A DNA stretch of 64,000 bases from Mordavella massiliensis (GCF_016902415.1 NZ_JACJLV010000011.1:1-64000); one strand, 5' to 3'; shown: positions 50,381 to 59,536, counted from the first letter of the stretch. The notes: generated from the sequence alone by a model not told the origin. Made by a program: numbers and translations.

Positions 50381-50409
50381 TTGTAAAACAGAGGGAATAA
50401 GTGTATAAT
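50381..50409 (+). promoter_or_regulatory. Promoter of asp23-yloV
   Basis: TTGTAA (50381-50386), 17-base spacer, TATAAT (50404-50409), about 51 bases before the asp23 start. Confidence 0.75.
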
Positions 50410-50460
50410 AACTTTAATTATGGTTTGTGTTTTCAGGCACAAAAGACGGAGGTTTGAAAT

Positions 50461-50820
50461 ATGAAAGGATGCATGAGTACGGATTTGGGTATTATAACAA
50501 TTGACCAGGAAGTGATCGCAAAATATGCCGGAACAGTTGCGGTAGAATGCTTTGGGATCGTGGGAATGGCCGCGGTAAATATGAAGGACGGGCTGGTTCA
50601 TCTGCTTCGTAAGGAGAGCCTGACCAAAGGGATCCATGTGTCGATATCAGATGAGAACCACATCACCATCGACTTCCATATAATCGTTGCCTATGGCGTG
50701 AGCATCTCGGCAGTGACCGATAATCTGATCAGCAATGTCAAATACCGTGTAGAGGAATTTTCCGGAATGCCGGTGGATAAGATCAATATCTACATTGAGG
50801 GCGTCAGAGTCATCGATTAG
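50461..50820 (+). CDS. Asp23/Gls24 family envelope-stress protein (YloU type)
   Basis: 119 residues of the Asp23 fold. GIITIDQEVIAKYAGTVAVECFGIVGMA at the N terminus and DKINIYIEGVRVID at the C terminus are typical. Related proteins help in cell-envelope homeostasis and are often found upstream of yloV. CGGAGG lies before the ATG; yloV starts 19 bases after the stop, so they form one unit. Confidence 0.92.
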   Translation: MKGCMSTDLGIITIDQEVIAKYAGTVAVECFGIVGMAAVNMKDGLVHLLRKESLTKGIHVSISDENHITIDFHIIVAYGVSISAVTDNLISNVKYRVEEFSGMPVDKINIYIEGVRVID

Positions 50821-50839
50821 TTAAGGAGGAACATAAGAA

Positions 50840-52525
50840 GTGGCTACGAAAACTATAAATGCAGATATGCTTGCCAGAATGTTTCTGGCAGGCGCTCAGA
50901 ATATCGAAGCAAATAAAGAAACGATCAATGAACTGAATGTATTTCCTGTTCCGGACGGAGACACAGGAACGAATATGTCGCTTACGATCATGTCGGCCGC
51001 AAAGGAAGTAATGGGACTTCCGGACCGGAATATGAAGGATCTGGCAAAAGCGATCTCTTCCGGTTCTCTGCGCGGCGCAAGAGGTAACTCAGGCGTGATC
51101 TTATCCCAGCTTCTGAGAGGATTTACAAAGGCGATCCGCGAGGAGCAGGAGATTGACACCGCTCTTCTGGCAGCAGCCTGCCAGCGCGCGAGAGATACAG
51201 CCTACAAGGCAGTTATGAAGCCGAAGGAAGGAACGATCCTTACCGTTGCAAGCGGGATCGCGGAGAAGGCTGCCCAGATGGCAGAGGAAACGGACGATCT
51301 GGAGGTATTTATCCCGGCTGTCCTTGCTTATGCAGAGGAAGTTCTGGAGAAGACTCCTGAGATGCTTCCGGTATTAAAGGAAGCGGGAGTGGTAGATTCC
51401 GGCGGACAGGGTCTGATCGAAGTGATCAAAGGCGCGTATGCCGCTTTCCAGGGAAAAGAAATCGACCTGCAGGCCATTGCTCCTGCTACAGGCAGCGCAG
51501 TGACTAAAATCAATATGCAGGATACCGCAGATATCAAGTTCGGATACTGTACGGAATTTATCATCCTGACGGAAAAAGAATTTACCGATGAGGATGAGCA
51601 TGCATTTAAGGAATACCTTTCTTCTATCGGAGATTCCATTGTCTGCGTGGCGGATGATGATGTGGTAAAGGTGCATGTACACACCAATGACCCGGGTCTT
51701 GCGATCCAGAAAGCGCTGACCTTTGGACAGCTTTCCCGGATGAAGATCGATAATATGCGGGAAGAACATCAGGAAAAACTGATCCGTGACGCGGAAAAAG
51801 TAGCGGCACAGCAGGCTGCGGACGACGCGAAGAAAGAGCAGGAGAAAAAGGCGTCCGAGCCCCGCAAAGCCATGGGATTTATCACAGTCTCCATCGGGCA
51901 GGGATTAAACGAGATCTTTAACGAGTTGGGAGCCGATTACATCATTGAGGGCGGACAGACCATGAACCCCAGCACAGAGGACATGTTGAACGCCATTGAC
52001 CAGGTAAATGCAGACACCATTTTCATTCTGCCAAATAATAAAAATATCGTGCTGGCGGCGAACCAGGCGAAGGCGCTGGTGAAGGAAAAAGAGATCATTG
52101 TGATCCCTACGAAGACAGTTCCGCAGGGAATCACCGCGATCATCAATTTCATGCCGGACGCAGATGCGGCAGCCAATGAGGAAGCCATGCTGGAGGCCAT
52201 CCAGAATGTGAAGACCGGACAGGTGACCTATGCAGTCCGTGATACCCATGTGGATGACAAGGAGATCCACGAGGGAGATATCATGGGAATCGGCGACAAG
52301 GGCATCCTTGCTGTCGGAACAGAAGTAGAGGAGACGGCAAAGGAGATGCTGGCTCTTCTGGTGGATGAGGATTCCGAGCTGATCAGCCTGTATTACGGCG
52401 AGGAAGTATCTGAAGAGGATGCGCAGAAGTTTACCGCTGAGGTGGAAGAACTGTATCCGGATGTGGATGTGGACGCTCACTTTGGAGGACAGCCGATTTA
52501 TTATTATGTGCTGGCGGTAGAATAA
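50840..52525 (+). CDS. DAK2 domain protein YloV (FakA-like fatty acid kinase)
   Basis: 561 residues. The N-terminal DegV/Dak2 nucleotide-binding domain has FPVPDGDTGTNMSLT and GSLRGARGNSGVILSQLLRG. The C-terminal half is the FakA-type tail with NNKNIVLAANQA. FakA phosphorylates fatty acids presented by a FakB (DegV) protein for lipid synthesis; whether this copy does so is inferred from family. GTG start behind AAGGAGG. A terminator follows, so recG may need its own promoter or readthrough. Confidence 0.92.
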   Translation: MATKTINADMLARMFLAGAQNIEANKETINELNVFPVPDGDTGTNMSLTIMSAAKEVMGLPDRNMKDLAKAISSGSLRGARGNSGVILSQLLRGFTKAIREEQEIDTALLAAACQRARDTAYKAVMKPKEGTILTVASGIAEKAAQMAEETDDLEVFIPAVLAYAEEVLEKTPEMLPVLKEAGVVDSGGQGLIEVIKGAYAAFQGKEIDLQAIAPATGSAVTKINMQDTADIKFGYCTEFIILTEKEFTDEDEHAFKEYLSSIGDSIVCVADDDVVKVHVHTNDPGLAIQKALTFGQLSRMKIDNMREEHQEKLIRDAEKVAAQQAADDAKKEQEKKASEPRKAMGFITVSIGQGLNEIFNELGADYIIEGGQTMNPSTEDMLNAIDQVNADTIFILPNNKNIVLAANQAKALVKEKEIIVIPTKTVPQGITAIINFMPDADAAANEEAMLEAIQNVKTGQVTYAVRDTHVDDKEIHEGDIMGIGDKGILAVGTEVEETAKEMLALLVDEDSELISLYYGEEVSEEDAQKFTAEVEELYPDVDVDAHFGGQPIYYYVLAVE

Positions 52526-52548
52526 AGTCTGTTTATTGCAGAAAAACA

Positions 52549-52578
52549 GGGGACGGAGAAGACATCCGTCCCTTTTTT
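52549..52578 (+). terminator. Intrinsic terminator after yloV
   Basis: Stem GGGACGGA/TCCGTCCC with a 7-base loop, then six Ts, 18 bases before recG. The stem begins with the same GGGGACGG string seen in the long palindromes. Confidence 0.88.
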
Positions 52579-52595
52579 AGGTAAAGGAAGGAACA

Positions 52596-54626
52596 ATGAT
52601 TGAAAAGTCCAGTATCAGTGAATTAAAGGGGATCGGAGAAAAGACCAGCCGGCTGTTTGGTAAGCTTGGGATTACGACAGTCGGGGATCTGATCCGGTAT
52701 TATCCCAGAGGATATGACGTATATGAAGATCCGGTGCCCATTGGCAGTCTGGAAGAGGGAAAGGTGCAGACAGTGACGGGCGTGATCTACGGAAGAGTGC
52801 AGGTGTCTGGAAGCCGGAAACTGCAGGTTACTTCCATGACGGTAAAGGACCTGACCGGAACTTTGAAGGTGATCTGGTTTCGGATGCCGTTTTTGCGGAA
52901 TACGTTTGCCGGCGGCGGACAGGTGACCCTCCGGGGACGTGTGGTGAGCCGCAGACAGGTGCTGACCATGGAGCATCCGGAGATCTTTTATCCCAGTGAA
53001 AAGTACGAAGAAAAAAAGGACAGTCTGCAGCCGGTGTATGCGCTGACTGCCGGACTTTCTAATCATACGGTGGGGAAGGCGGTGCAGCAGGCTCTCGGGG
53101 AACTGCGGCTGTCAAAGGAGACGCTGCCGGAAGAGATCCGTTTGAAATACGGGCTGGCGGAGTATAATTTTGCCCTGCGGGGGATTCATTTTCCGGAAGA
53201 TAAGCAGGTGTTCTACCAGGCAAGAGAACGGCTGGTGTTCGAGGAATTTCTGGAATTTATCCTGGCGCTCAGAAAGCTTCGGGATAAAAATGAAAGAGCG
53301 GTCAACGAGTATGTGATCCCGGAGAATCCGCAGGTGGAGGAACTGATCCGCAGGCTTCCCTTTGAACTGACCGGCGCGCAGAAGAAAGTGTGGCAGGAGA
53401 TTTCCGCGGATATGGCTTCCGATACCGTGATGTCCCGGCTGGTCCAGGGAGACGTGGGATCCGGAAAGACGATCGTGGCGGTTCTTGCCCTGTTGTCTGT
53501 GGCGCTTGAAGGCATGCAGGGGGCCATCATGGCGCCCACGGAGGTGCTGGCAAGACAACATTTCGCCAATATCACAAAGCTGCTTGCAGAGCATCAGATT
53601 CCTGTGAAGGCGGAACTTCTGACCGGATCGATGACAGCGAAAGAAAAACGGCGCGCCTATGACCGGATCGAATGCGGGTATGCAAAGATTATCGTGGGAA
53701 CCCACGCCCTGATCCAGGGAGCCGTAAATTACGATCAGCTGGCGCTGGTGGTGACAGATGAGCAGCACAGATTCGGGGTCCGGCAAAGAGAAGCATTTGC
53801 GAAAAAGGGAGGCGTTCCGCATGTACTGGTCATGAGCGCAACACCCATCCCCCGGACACTGGCGATCATATTATATGGCGATCTGGATATTTCCGTGATC
53901 GATGAACTGCCGGCCAACCGGCTGCCCATCAAAAACTGTGTGGTAGACACCGGCTACCGGGCTACGGCATACCATTTTATGAAAAAGCAGATCAGCGAGG
54001 GGCGGCAGTGCTACATTATCTGTCCCATGGTCGAGGAAAGCGAACATCTGGAAGTAGAAAATGTACTGGACTATTCGGCCATGCTTCAGGAAGAGATGGG
54101 CAGCGGCATTGTTGTGGGCTGTCTGCACGGAAAAATGAAGCAGGCCGAGAAAGATGAGATCATGGAGCAGTTCGCAAGAAACGAGATCCAGATCCTGGTG
54201 TCCACCACTGTAATCGAGGTAGGCATTGACGTGGCCAATGCCACGGTTATGATGATCGAAAACGCAGAACGCTTTGGACTGGCCCAGCTTCATCAGCTCC
54301 GTGGACGGGTGGGCCGCGGAAAACACCAGTCCTACTGCATTTTCATGACCGGATTAAAAGCAAAAGAAACCAAAGAGCGGCTGGACATTTTAAATAAATC
54401 CAATGACGGATTCAAGATCGCCAGCGAAGACTTAAGACTTCGCGGACCGGGCGATCTGTTCGGCATCCGCCAGAGCGGACTAATGGATTTCCGCCTGGGC
54501 GATGTGTACCAGGATGCCAAAATCCTTCAGAAAGCGAACGAAGCCGCAGATCTTCTGATCCAGGAAAACAGCGAATGGCTGCAAAAAATTCCAGAATATG
54601 AATCAACTGCCAGTGTAATAATTTAA
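52596..54626 (+). CDS. recG: ATP-dependent DNA helicase RecG
   Basis: Remodels stalled replication forks and Holliday junctions. 676 residues: N-terminal wedge/OB domain (residues about 1-200), helicase motif I GDVGSGKT, motif II DEQH (VTDEQHRFGVRQREA), motif III MSATPIPRTLA, motif VI QLRGRVGRGKHQSYC. The C-terminal RecG hook is present (LRLRGPGDLFGIRQSG). AAGGAAGG is upstream. Conserved position after yloV in Firmicutes. Confidence 0.97.
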   Translation: MIEKSSISELKGIGEKTSRLFGKLGITTVGDLIRYYPRGYDVYEDPVPIGSLEEGKVQTVTGVIYGRVQVSGSRKLQVTSMTVKDLTGTLKVIWFRMPFLRNTFAGGGQVTLRGRVVSRRQVLTMEHPEIFYPSEKYEEKKDSLQPVYALTAGLSNHTVGKAVQQALGELRLSKETLPEEIRLKYGLAEYNFALRGIHFPEDKQVFYQARERLVFEEFLEFILALRKLRDKNERAVNEYVIPENPQVEELIRRLPFELTGAQKKVWQEISADMASDTVMSRLVQGDVGSGKTIVAVLALLSVALEGMQGAIMAPTEVLARQHFANITKLLAEHQIPVKAELLTGSMTAKEKRRAYDRIECGYAKIIVGTHALIQGAVNYDQLALVVTDEQHRFGVRQREAFAKKGGVPHVLVMSATPIPRTLAIILYGDLDISVIDELPANRLPIKNCVVDTGYRATAYHFMKKQISEGRQCYIICPMVEESEHLEVENVLDYSAMLQEEMGSGIVVGCLHGKMKQAEKDEIMEQFARNEIQILVSTTVIEVGIDVANATVMMIENAERFGLAQLHQLRGRVGRGKHQSYCIFMTGLKAKETKERLDILNKSNDGFKIASEDLRLRGPGDLFGIRQSGLMDFRLGDVYQDAKILQKANEAADLLIQENSEWLQKIPEYESTASVII

Positions 54627-54697
54627 AACCTCCATATACTATGGTTGTAACAAAACGAAAGTGAAGTTACAAAGCTGTAAAAAGGAGGAGTATAATC

Positions 54698-54904
54698 ATG
54701 ACAAATCGTTCATCTAACAGAACAGCAGTGCCTGAGGCAAAAGGCGCATTAGACAAATTTAAGTATGAGGTTGCAAACGAGCTGGGTGTGCCGCTCAGTG
54801 AGGGCTACAACGGAGACCTGACCTCCAGACAGAACGGATCTGTAGGCGGGTATATGGTGAAAAAGATGATCGAGGAACAGGAAAAACAGATGGCAGGGAA
54901 ATAA
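54698..54904 (+). CDS. Alpha/beta-type small acid-soluble spore protein (SASP)
   Basis: 68 residues that coat and protect spore DNA. KFKYEVANELGVPLSEGYNGDLTSRQNGSVGG is the alpha/beta SASP consensus, including the germination-protease cut site region (KYEVANE) and the second conserved motif GDLTSRQNG with VGGYMVKKMIE. AAAGGAGG upstream. Expected to be made late in the forespore; I could not settle on a sigma-G promoter in the 70 bases upstream. A palindrome separates it from the convergent gene. Confidence 0.96.
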   Translation: MTNRSSNRTAVPEAKGALDKFKYEVANELGVPLSEGYNGDLTSRQNGSVGGYMVKKMIEEQEKQMAGK

Positions 54905-54912
54905 CAAGGTAA

Positions 54913-54957
54913 CAATTTGGGACGTAGACCTTTTGCAAAGGTCTACGTCCCAAATTG
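54913..54957. repeat. Long palindrome, family A copy 2, at a convergent gene junction
   Basis: Perfect 21-bp arms (54913-54933 and 54937-54957) around TGC. The inner 33 bases equal the inner part of the copy at 16384-16430, while the outer 6 bp of each arm are different (CAATTT/AAATTG here) yet still pair. No U-tract. Confidence 0.85.
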
Positions 54958-55003
54958 CGTTTTGCCCTGTACCTAATTGAAAATCAGGGTGTACCCGATT
55001 GAA

Positions 55004-55798
55004 TTACATGTCATATTCTGCAGAATGCGGCCGGTTTCTGTGCGCCCCGATAATATAGAGAACGGGGAATATGAGAAACAGAAGAGCTACTCCGGAAGCG
55101 AAGAGTGTCAGATGCAGGAGAAATGTTTCGCCCGAGGCTGTTGTCAAGTTTTCAATGAGCCGCTTAATGTAGAACAGAATGTCTAATACCAGCATTCCGA
55201 TGCCCCAGCGCATGGCCAGATAGGATTTTGTTACGTTATTCGCATATTTGTATGCCCGGGTGCCGGCCATGAGATAAAGGACTGCAATAAAGGTGTTAAT
55301 GATGGAGGCGATGAATTCAGAGGTTAAAATTCCGGCTGTTCCGGTGGAGAACAGATGAACGGCCCCATCTATGAGGGATAAGGTCAGGACAAGAAGCGAA
55401 CTGATCAGACCCATTGCACCGACAATCTGGTAATAGCAGCCGGCGATGCGCAGAAGTTTCCGCCCGCCGGGGCTTTTGATCCCGCCGATGGAAAAAATAA
55501 TGTCATCGCAGAAATCCCGGGGCTTTTTTCCAAGGGAGGATTGAAGAGAGGACCCGCGCGTTTGCGCCTCCAGCGCCATACCAAGAAGATCCCGCCTGAT
55601 GGTTTCTATTTCAAGATCCTGTAATGGGAAGGTGCGTACATATTTCATCATTTTGTGAAGCTGTTTTCTGTTTTCTTTGGTCAGAGACTGCTCATCCTGA
55701 AAATTACTGGCTTCCAGATAGTCAGCCTGGCAGGTCTGTGCCTGATTTTCCGGGGTGAGGTTTGGATTTGTGTTGTGAATTTGAGTCTGTGCGTTCAT
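55004..55798 (-). CDS. Multi-helix membrane protein with HAAS-like N-terminal region
   Basis: 264 residues. A hydrophilic N-terminal part (about 1-115) includes a helical region resembling HAAS/DUF1700 domains found in PadR-controlled membrane proteins. It is followed by about four to five membrane helices (for example AMGLISSLLVLTLSLI). It lies three bases downstream of a PadR-type regulator on the same strand, the usual pair for this protein class. No catalytic motif seen. Function unknown; probably a target of, or partner in, PadR-controlled envelope stress response. Confidence 0.75.
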   Translation of the reverse strand: MNAQTQIHNTNPNLTPENQAQTCQADYLEASNFQDEQSLTKENRKQLHKMMKYVRTFPLQDLEIETIRRDLLGMALEAQTRGSSLQSSLGKKPRDFCDDIIFSIGGIKSPGGRKLLRIAGCYYQIVGAMGLISSLLVLTLSLIDGAVHLFSTGTAGILTSEFIASIINTFIAVLYLMAGTRAYKYANNVTKSYLAMRWGIGMLVLDILFYIKRLIENLTTASGETFLLHLTLFASGVALLFLIFPVLYIIGAHRNRPHSAEYDM

Positions 55799-55801
55799 AG
55801 A

Positions 55802-56128
55802 TCATTCCTCCAATCGAAATATTTGGTTGACCGAAGCTTCTATCTGTTTCCAGTTTTCGGTAAACTCTTGCAGGTATTCAAAGCCGTCCGGGGTAAGAGA
55901 ATAGTATTTCCGGCTTGGCCCAAGCGGGGAAGGTCGAAATTCGGAACGGATGATCCCCTTTTTTTCCAGGCGTACCAGGAGAGGATAGATCGTTCCTTCT
56001 TTGATGTCCTGAAAGCCGTTCTGTTCCAGCCGTTCCACCAGTTCGTAGCCATAAGTGGTTTCTTCTGAAAGAAATTTTAAGATGCAGCCTTCCAGCGTGC
56101 CTCGCATTAATTGAGATTTATCATACAT
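55802..56128 (-). CDS. PadR family transcriptional regulator
   Basis: 108 residues, the short PadR type made of the winged helix plus one C-terminal helix. Signature MRGTLEGCILKFLSEETTYGYEL and GTIYPLLVRLEKKGIIRSE with PSRKYYSLTPDG are diagnostic. These dimers repress their own operon and respond to small hydrophobic or phenolic molecules or antibiotics. The promoter upstream carries two inverted copies of an 11-base motif, consistent with autoregulation. Forms an operon with the membrane protein gene downstream. Confidence 0.94.
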   Translation of the reverse strand: MYDKSQLMRGTLEGCILKFLSEETTYGYELVERLEQNGFQDIKEGTIYPLLVRLEKKGIIRSEFRPSPLGPSRKYYSLTPDGFEYLQEFTENWKQIEASVNQIFRLEE

Positions 56129-56148
56129 ATGCTGCGCTCACCTTCTTT

Positions 56149-56209
56149 ACTACTATGTGATACCTAATAGTTCTTGACTATATTGTACCACATAGTAGTG
56201 AGGTGTCAA
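56149..56209 (-). promoter_or_regulatory. Autoregulated PadR promoter with paired operator half-sites
   Basis: Minus-strand TTGACA (complement 56204-56209), 16-base spacer, TACAAT (56182-56187). ACTACTATGTG occurs at 56149-56159 and in inverted form (CACATAGTAGT) at 56189-56199. The second copy lies in the spacer and the first lies downstream of the -10. ATGT/ACAT inside the arms is typical for PadR operators. Confidence 0.75.
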
Positions 56210-56314
56210 GAGAAAAAGATAAAAATGAAATACATTTTATGTGCGAGGTATATTTTGAAAGGAAGACCACTAAAATGGTAGTAATAGTCGGAGAATCGTG
56301 AGGAAAACCGGATC

Positions 56315-57571
56315 GTGAAAAAAATAGTGGCCGTATGTTTGTGTCTGTTGTTTCTGGTGCAGTCTGCGCCGGAGATTTTTGCCGCAGAAGTGGCAGAGGA
56401 GCAGGAGAATACCGGGAATGCAGGGGAAAGCGAAGAAGACGTAAGGGGAGAAAATGCGGGGGAAAACGAAGAAGACGTAAGGGGAGAAAGCGGTCTGGAA
56501 ATCAGCGCGCCTTCGGCAATTTTAATGGAAGCGTCTACCGGTCAGGTGGTTTATGAAAAGAATCCGGACGAGGAACGCCCGCCGGCCAGCGTAACAAAGA
56601 TCATGACATTGCTTCTGATTTTTGACGCTTTGAAAACCGGACAGATCAGCCTGGAAGATACGGTGACCACATCCGAATATGCGGCGTCCATGGGCGGTTC
56701 ACAGGTATTTCTGGAACCGGGAGAAACACAGACAGTGGATACGCTAATCAAATGTATCGCAGTGGCCAGCGCCAATGACGCCTGCGTGGCCATGGCAGAG
56801 CACATCGCGGGAAGCGAAGAAGAGTTTGTAAATCAAATGAATGAGCGGGCAAAAGAACTGGGAATGGATCATACACATTTTGTAAATTGTAATGGACTGG
56901 ACGCAGACGGACACCTGACAACTGCCAGAGACATCAGCCTGATGTCCCGGGAACTGATCCGTCTATATCCACAGATCCGGGATTATGCAATGATCTGGAT
57001 GGAAAATATCACCCATACCACGAAAAAAGGCAGTTCAGAATTCGGTCTGACAAACACCAACAAACTGGTCCGTCACTATGAATACACAACAGGACTGAAA
57101 ACAGGATCCACCAGCCAGGCGGGATTCTGCATTTCTGCAACGGCAGAAAAAAACGGGATGGAACTGATCGCTGTAATCATGGCGGCGGAAACCAGCAGAG
57201 ACCGGACAAAGGACGCGATCGCGCTTTTAAACTACGGGTTTGGGAAATGCAGCGTTTATAAAGAAGAAAAAAACGAAAAAACCGCAGAGATCCCGGTTAA
57301 AAATGGAGTGAAAGAAAAAGCGGCAACTGCACAGGAAGAACTATTTACTTATGTAGATATGGAAGGATCGGATCTGTCGAAGATAGAGCGAAAGGTTCAG
57401 ATGAAAAAAGCATTGAAGGCCCCGGTAAAACAGGGGCAGGAGGCCGGGAAAGCAGTCTATTATCTGGAAGGGAAAGAAATCGGAAGCCGCAGGATATTAA
57501 CAACAGAGGCGGTAGAAAAGATGAAATACACAGACGCTGTGGAAAAAGTTGTGGATAACTTCCTGCCATAG
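56315..57571 (+). CDS. D-alanyl-D-alanine carboxypeptidase (DacF-like), paralogue 1
   Basis: Trims the terminal D-Ala from peptidoglycan peptides, outside the cell. 418 residues: a signal peptide (about 1-23), an acidic Glu/Gly-rich linker (24-60) with two perfect-length 12-residue repeats, and the serine peptidase S11 domain. Active-site motifs are SVTK (in PASVTKIMTLL), SAN (VASANDACVAMA) and KTG (LKTGSTSQ). The C-terminal PBP5-C domain follows (about 320-410). GTG start behind GAGGAAAACC. A second copy of the family is at 61.9 kb; the repeated linker is only in this one. Confidence 0.93.
   Translation: MKKIVAVCLCLLFLVQSAPEIFAAEVAEEQENTGNAGESEEDVRGENAGENEEDVRGESGLEISAPSAILMEASTGQVVYEKNPDEERPPASVTKIMTLLLIFDALKTGQISLEDTVTTSEYAASMGGSQVFLEPGETQTVDTLIKCIAVASANDACVAMAEHIAGSEEEFVNQMNERAKELGMDHTHFVNCNGLDADGHLTTARDISLMSRELIRLYPQIRDYAMIWMENITHTTKKGSSEFGLTNTNKLVRHYEYTTGLKTGSTSQAGFCISATAEKNGMELIAVIMAAETSRDRTKDAIALLNYGFGKCSVYKEEKNEKTAEIPVKNGVKEKAATAQEELFTYVDMEGSDLSKIERKVQMKKALKAPVKQGQEAGKAVYYLEGKEIGSRRILTTEAVEKMKYTDAVEKVVDNFLP
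56417..56488 (+). repeat. Two tandem 36-bp repeats in the linker of a carboxypeptidase gene
   Basis: Units at 56417-56452 and 56453-56488 both encode NAGE(S/N)EEDVRGE and differ at three or so bases. The unit length (36 bp) is the same as in the DUF2953 gene repeats, though the sequence is different. Confidence 0.85.
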
Positions 57572-57615
57572 CAAACGGGGACGGGGGATTTCTGAAAATC
57601 CCCCGTCCCCGTTTG
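57572..57615. repeat. Long palindrome, family B copy 2, at a convergent gene junction
   Basis: Perfect 20-bp arms (57572-57591 and 57596-57615) around CTGA. The core GGGGACGGGGGATTT and complement equal the copy at 28722-28757; the outer CAAAC/GTTTG pairs are unique to this copy. It sits one base past the carboxypeptidase stop and 11 bases from the end of the convergent peptidase gene. Confidence 0.85.
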
Positions 57616-57625
57616 ATTCGTTTGA

Positions 57626-59419
57626 TTAGATGGCGCGTGTGTATTCTTTCAGCCACTCGCGTTCTTCGTCATTCAGATGAGGTGCAACTACTTCGTATAC
57701 TTTTGCATGGTAAGCATTCAGCTGTTCCTTGTCTTCGGCGGTCATCATTTCCGGAAGGATTGCATCCAGATCGATCGGCACATAAGTGATCGGCTCAAAG
57801 TAGAGGAACTGGCCGTATTCGGTCTTTTCTCCCTTGCGGACCACCAGCTCGTTTTCTGTGCGGACGCCGTGAGAGCCTTCGATGTAGATTCCCGGTTCGT
57901 CGGTGATGACAAGGCCCGGCATCAGCGGCTGTTTCTCATGTGCGCGCACGGTGCAGCGGAAACCGCAGGGTGCTTCGTGGATGTTCATCAGGTAGCCGAC
58001 GCCGTGTCCGGTACCATGATTGAAGTTCTTGCCCCGCTTCCATGCAGGCATTCTTGCCAGGACATCCAGATTGTAGCCGGAGGTTCCTTCCAGGAATACT
58101 GCATTTGCCAGGTGCATGTTACATAGCAGCACGGTGGTGAAATCTTCTTTCATTTCCTGTGTCAGATTTCCGAAGGCGAAAGTTCTGGTGATGTCGGTGG
58201 AACCTTCCATATAGCCGCCGCCTGTATCGGTCAGGAACAGTCCGTCTGTTACGACCGGAATGTTGGTCTCTGGAGTTGCCGCATAGTGGACAATGGCGCC
58301 GTGTTCGCCGGAACCACAGATGGGTTCAAAGCTCTGCCACAGGTAGCCTTCCTGCTCCTTACGGAACTCGTCCAGTTTTTCTGCCGCGCTGATCTCGGTG
58401 ATAGGCGGATTGACTTTCCCTACATTTTTCTTCAGCCAGTACATGAATCTGGTCACTGCGACACCATCTTTGACGTGGGCATTGATAATGTTCTTTAATT
58501 CCACATCATTTTTGGTTGCCTTCATGATAACAGTGGGGTTCATCTCATCGATGATCTTTGCTGTTTTCGGCAGATTGTTGTACAGCGCATAATTCAGACG
58601 CGCGGAATCCACCAGGATGGAAGCATCGGCCGGAAGTTCCTTTACGTCTTCGTAAATTGCGTTGTACGGGCGCAGCTGGATGTGATTCTTTGCAAGGTTT
58701 TCTTTCATTTCTGCTGTCAGCTTGCGCTCGTCAATGTAGAGATTCATGCTGTCCATGGTGATCACAGCATAGGAGAGGAGCAGCGGGAAGAATTCAATAT
58801 CATTTCCGCGCAGATTTGTGATCCAGCATACGTCGTCAAGGGCCGCGATCACGTGAACGTCTGCTCCCGCCTCTTTCATTGCCTCGCGGACTCTTGCAAG
58901 CTTGGAGGCAGTGCTTTCGCCGGTGTATTCCTCGGAAAGTGCAAATGCAGGTTCTTCGGAAAGAGCCGGACGGTCTTCCCAGATCTGGTCGATCAGATCC
59001 TCTGTGTAATGGATCTGTCCGTTTTTCTTTTTCGCAATCTCTTCAAATTCCAGGCCTGTGCCCATGGCAACCACACGTCCGTCAAAAGCAAGAGCGCAGC
59101 CTTCCGGAAGAGTATTTTCCAGGTACTCCAGTGTTGTCGGAACACCCGGCTCGCCCATCTTAAAAAGCTTAACACCGCTTCCGCTTAACTGCTGCTCCGC
59201 CTGGATGAAGTATCTTCCGTCTGTCCAGAGGCCCGCTTCATCTTTGGTGATAATGGCAGTTCCGGCAGATCCGGTAAAGCCTGTGATGAATGCTCTCGCT
59301 TTAAAATGTTCCCCAACATACTCACTCTGGTGGTTGTCATCTGTGGGAACCACATAGGCATCGTAACCTTTTTCTGCCATCAGAGCGCGGAGAGCGCTGA
59401 TTCTTTCAGGTACATTCAT
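57626..59419 (-). CDS. Aminopeptidase P family protein (M24B), paralogue 2
   Basis: 597 residues, same three-domain long form as the copy at 19.9-21.7 kb, and clearly its paralogue: both begin RALMAEKG(Y/M)DAYVVPT and both end EEREWLKEYTRAI. Metal ligands are present in TDTGGGYMEGSTDITRTF, GTGHGVGYL, TDEPGIYIEG and RTENELVV. GGAGG precedes the ATG. It stands alone, convergent to a carboxypeptidase gene. Two copies in 40 kb suggest different peptide specificities or expression conditions. Confidence 0.93.
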   Translation of the reverse strand: MNVPERISALRALMAEKGYDAYVVPTDDNHQSEYVGEHFKARAFITGFTGSAGTAIITKDEAGLWTDGRYFIQAEQQLSGSGVKLFKMGEPGVPTTLEYLENTLPEGCALAFDGRVVAMGTGLEFEEIAKKKNGQIHYTEDLIDQIWEDRPALSEEPAFALSEEYTGESTASKLARVREAMKEAGADVHVIAALDDVCWITNLRGNDIEFFPLLLSYAVITMDSMNLYIDERKLTAEMKENLAKNHIQLRPYNAIYEDVKELPADASILVDSARLNYALYNNLPKTAKIIDEMNPTVIMKATKNDVELKNIINAHVKDGVAVTRFMYWLKKNVGKVNPPITEISAAEKLDEFRKEQEGYLWQSFEPICGSGEHGAIVHYAATPETNIPVVTDGLFLTDTGGGYMEGSTDITRTFAFGNLTQEMKEDFTTVLLCNMHLANAVFLEGTSGYNLDVLARMPAWKRGKNFNHGTGHGVGYLMNIHEAPCGFRCTVRAHEKQPLMPGLVITDEPGIYIEGSHGVRTENELVVRKGEKTEYGQFLYFEPITYVPIDLDAILPEMMTAEDKEQLNAYHAKVYEVVAPHLNDEEREWLKEYTRAI

Positions 59420-59473
59420 GGTAAAACCTCCTTCAAAAAAACTATATTTACCGTATTGATTTTAACATATCTG

Positions 59474-59503
59474 TTTACAAATGAACAGGAATAATTATAT
59501 AAT
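59474..59503 (+). promoter_or_regulatory. Promoter of the metallophosphoesterase gene
   Basis: TTTACA (59474-59479), 18-base spacer, TATAAT (59498-59503), about 33 bases before the start. The 117-base gap must also hold the divergent peptidase promoter, which I could not pin down. Confidence 0.6.
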
Positions 59504-59536
59504 TGACCTGAATTTAAGAGGAGAAAACGGTTAGCA

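Noticed and set aside
54627-54697. Sigma-G promoter for the SASP gene
   Set aside because: CATATACTA near 54640 looks partly like a sigma-G -10, but no -35 at the right spacing could be found, so it is not listed as a feature.
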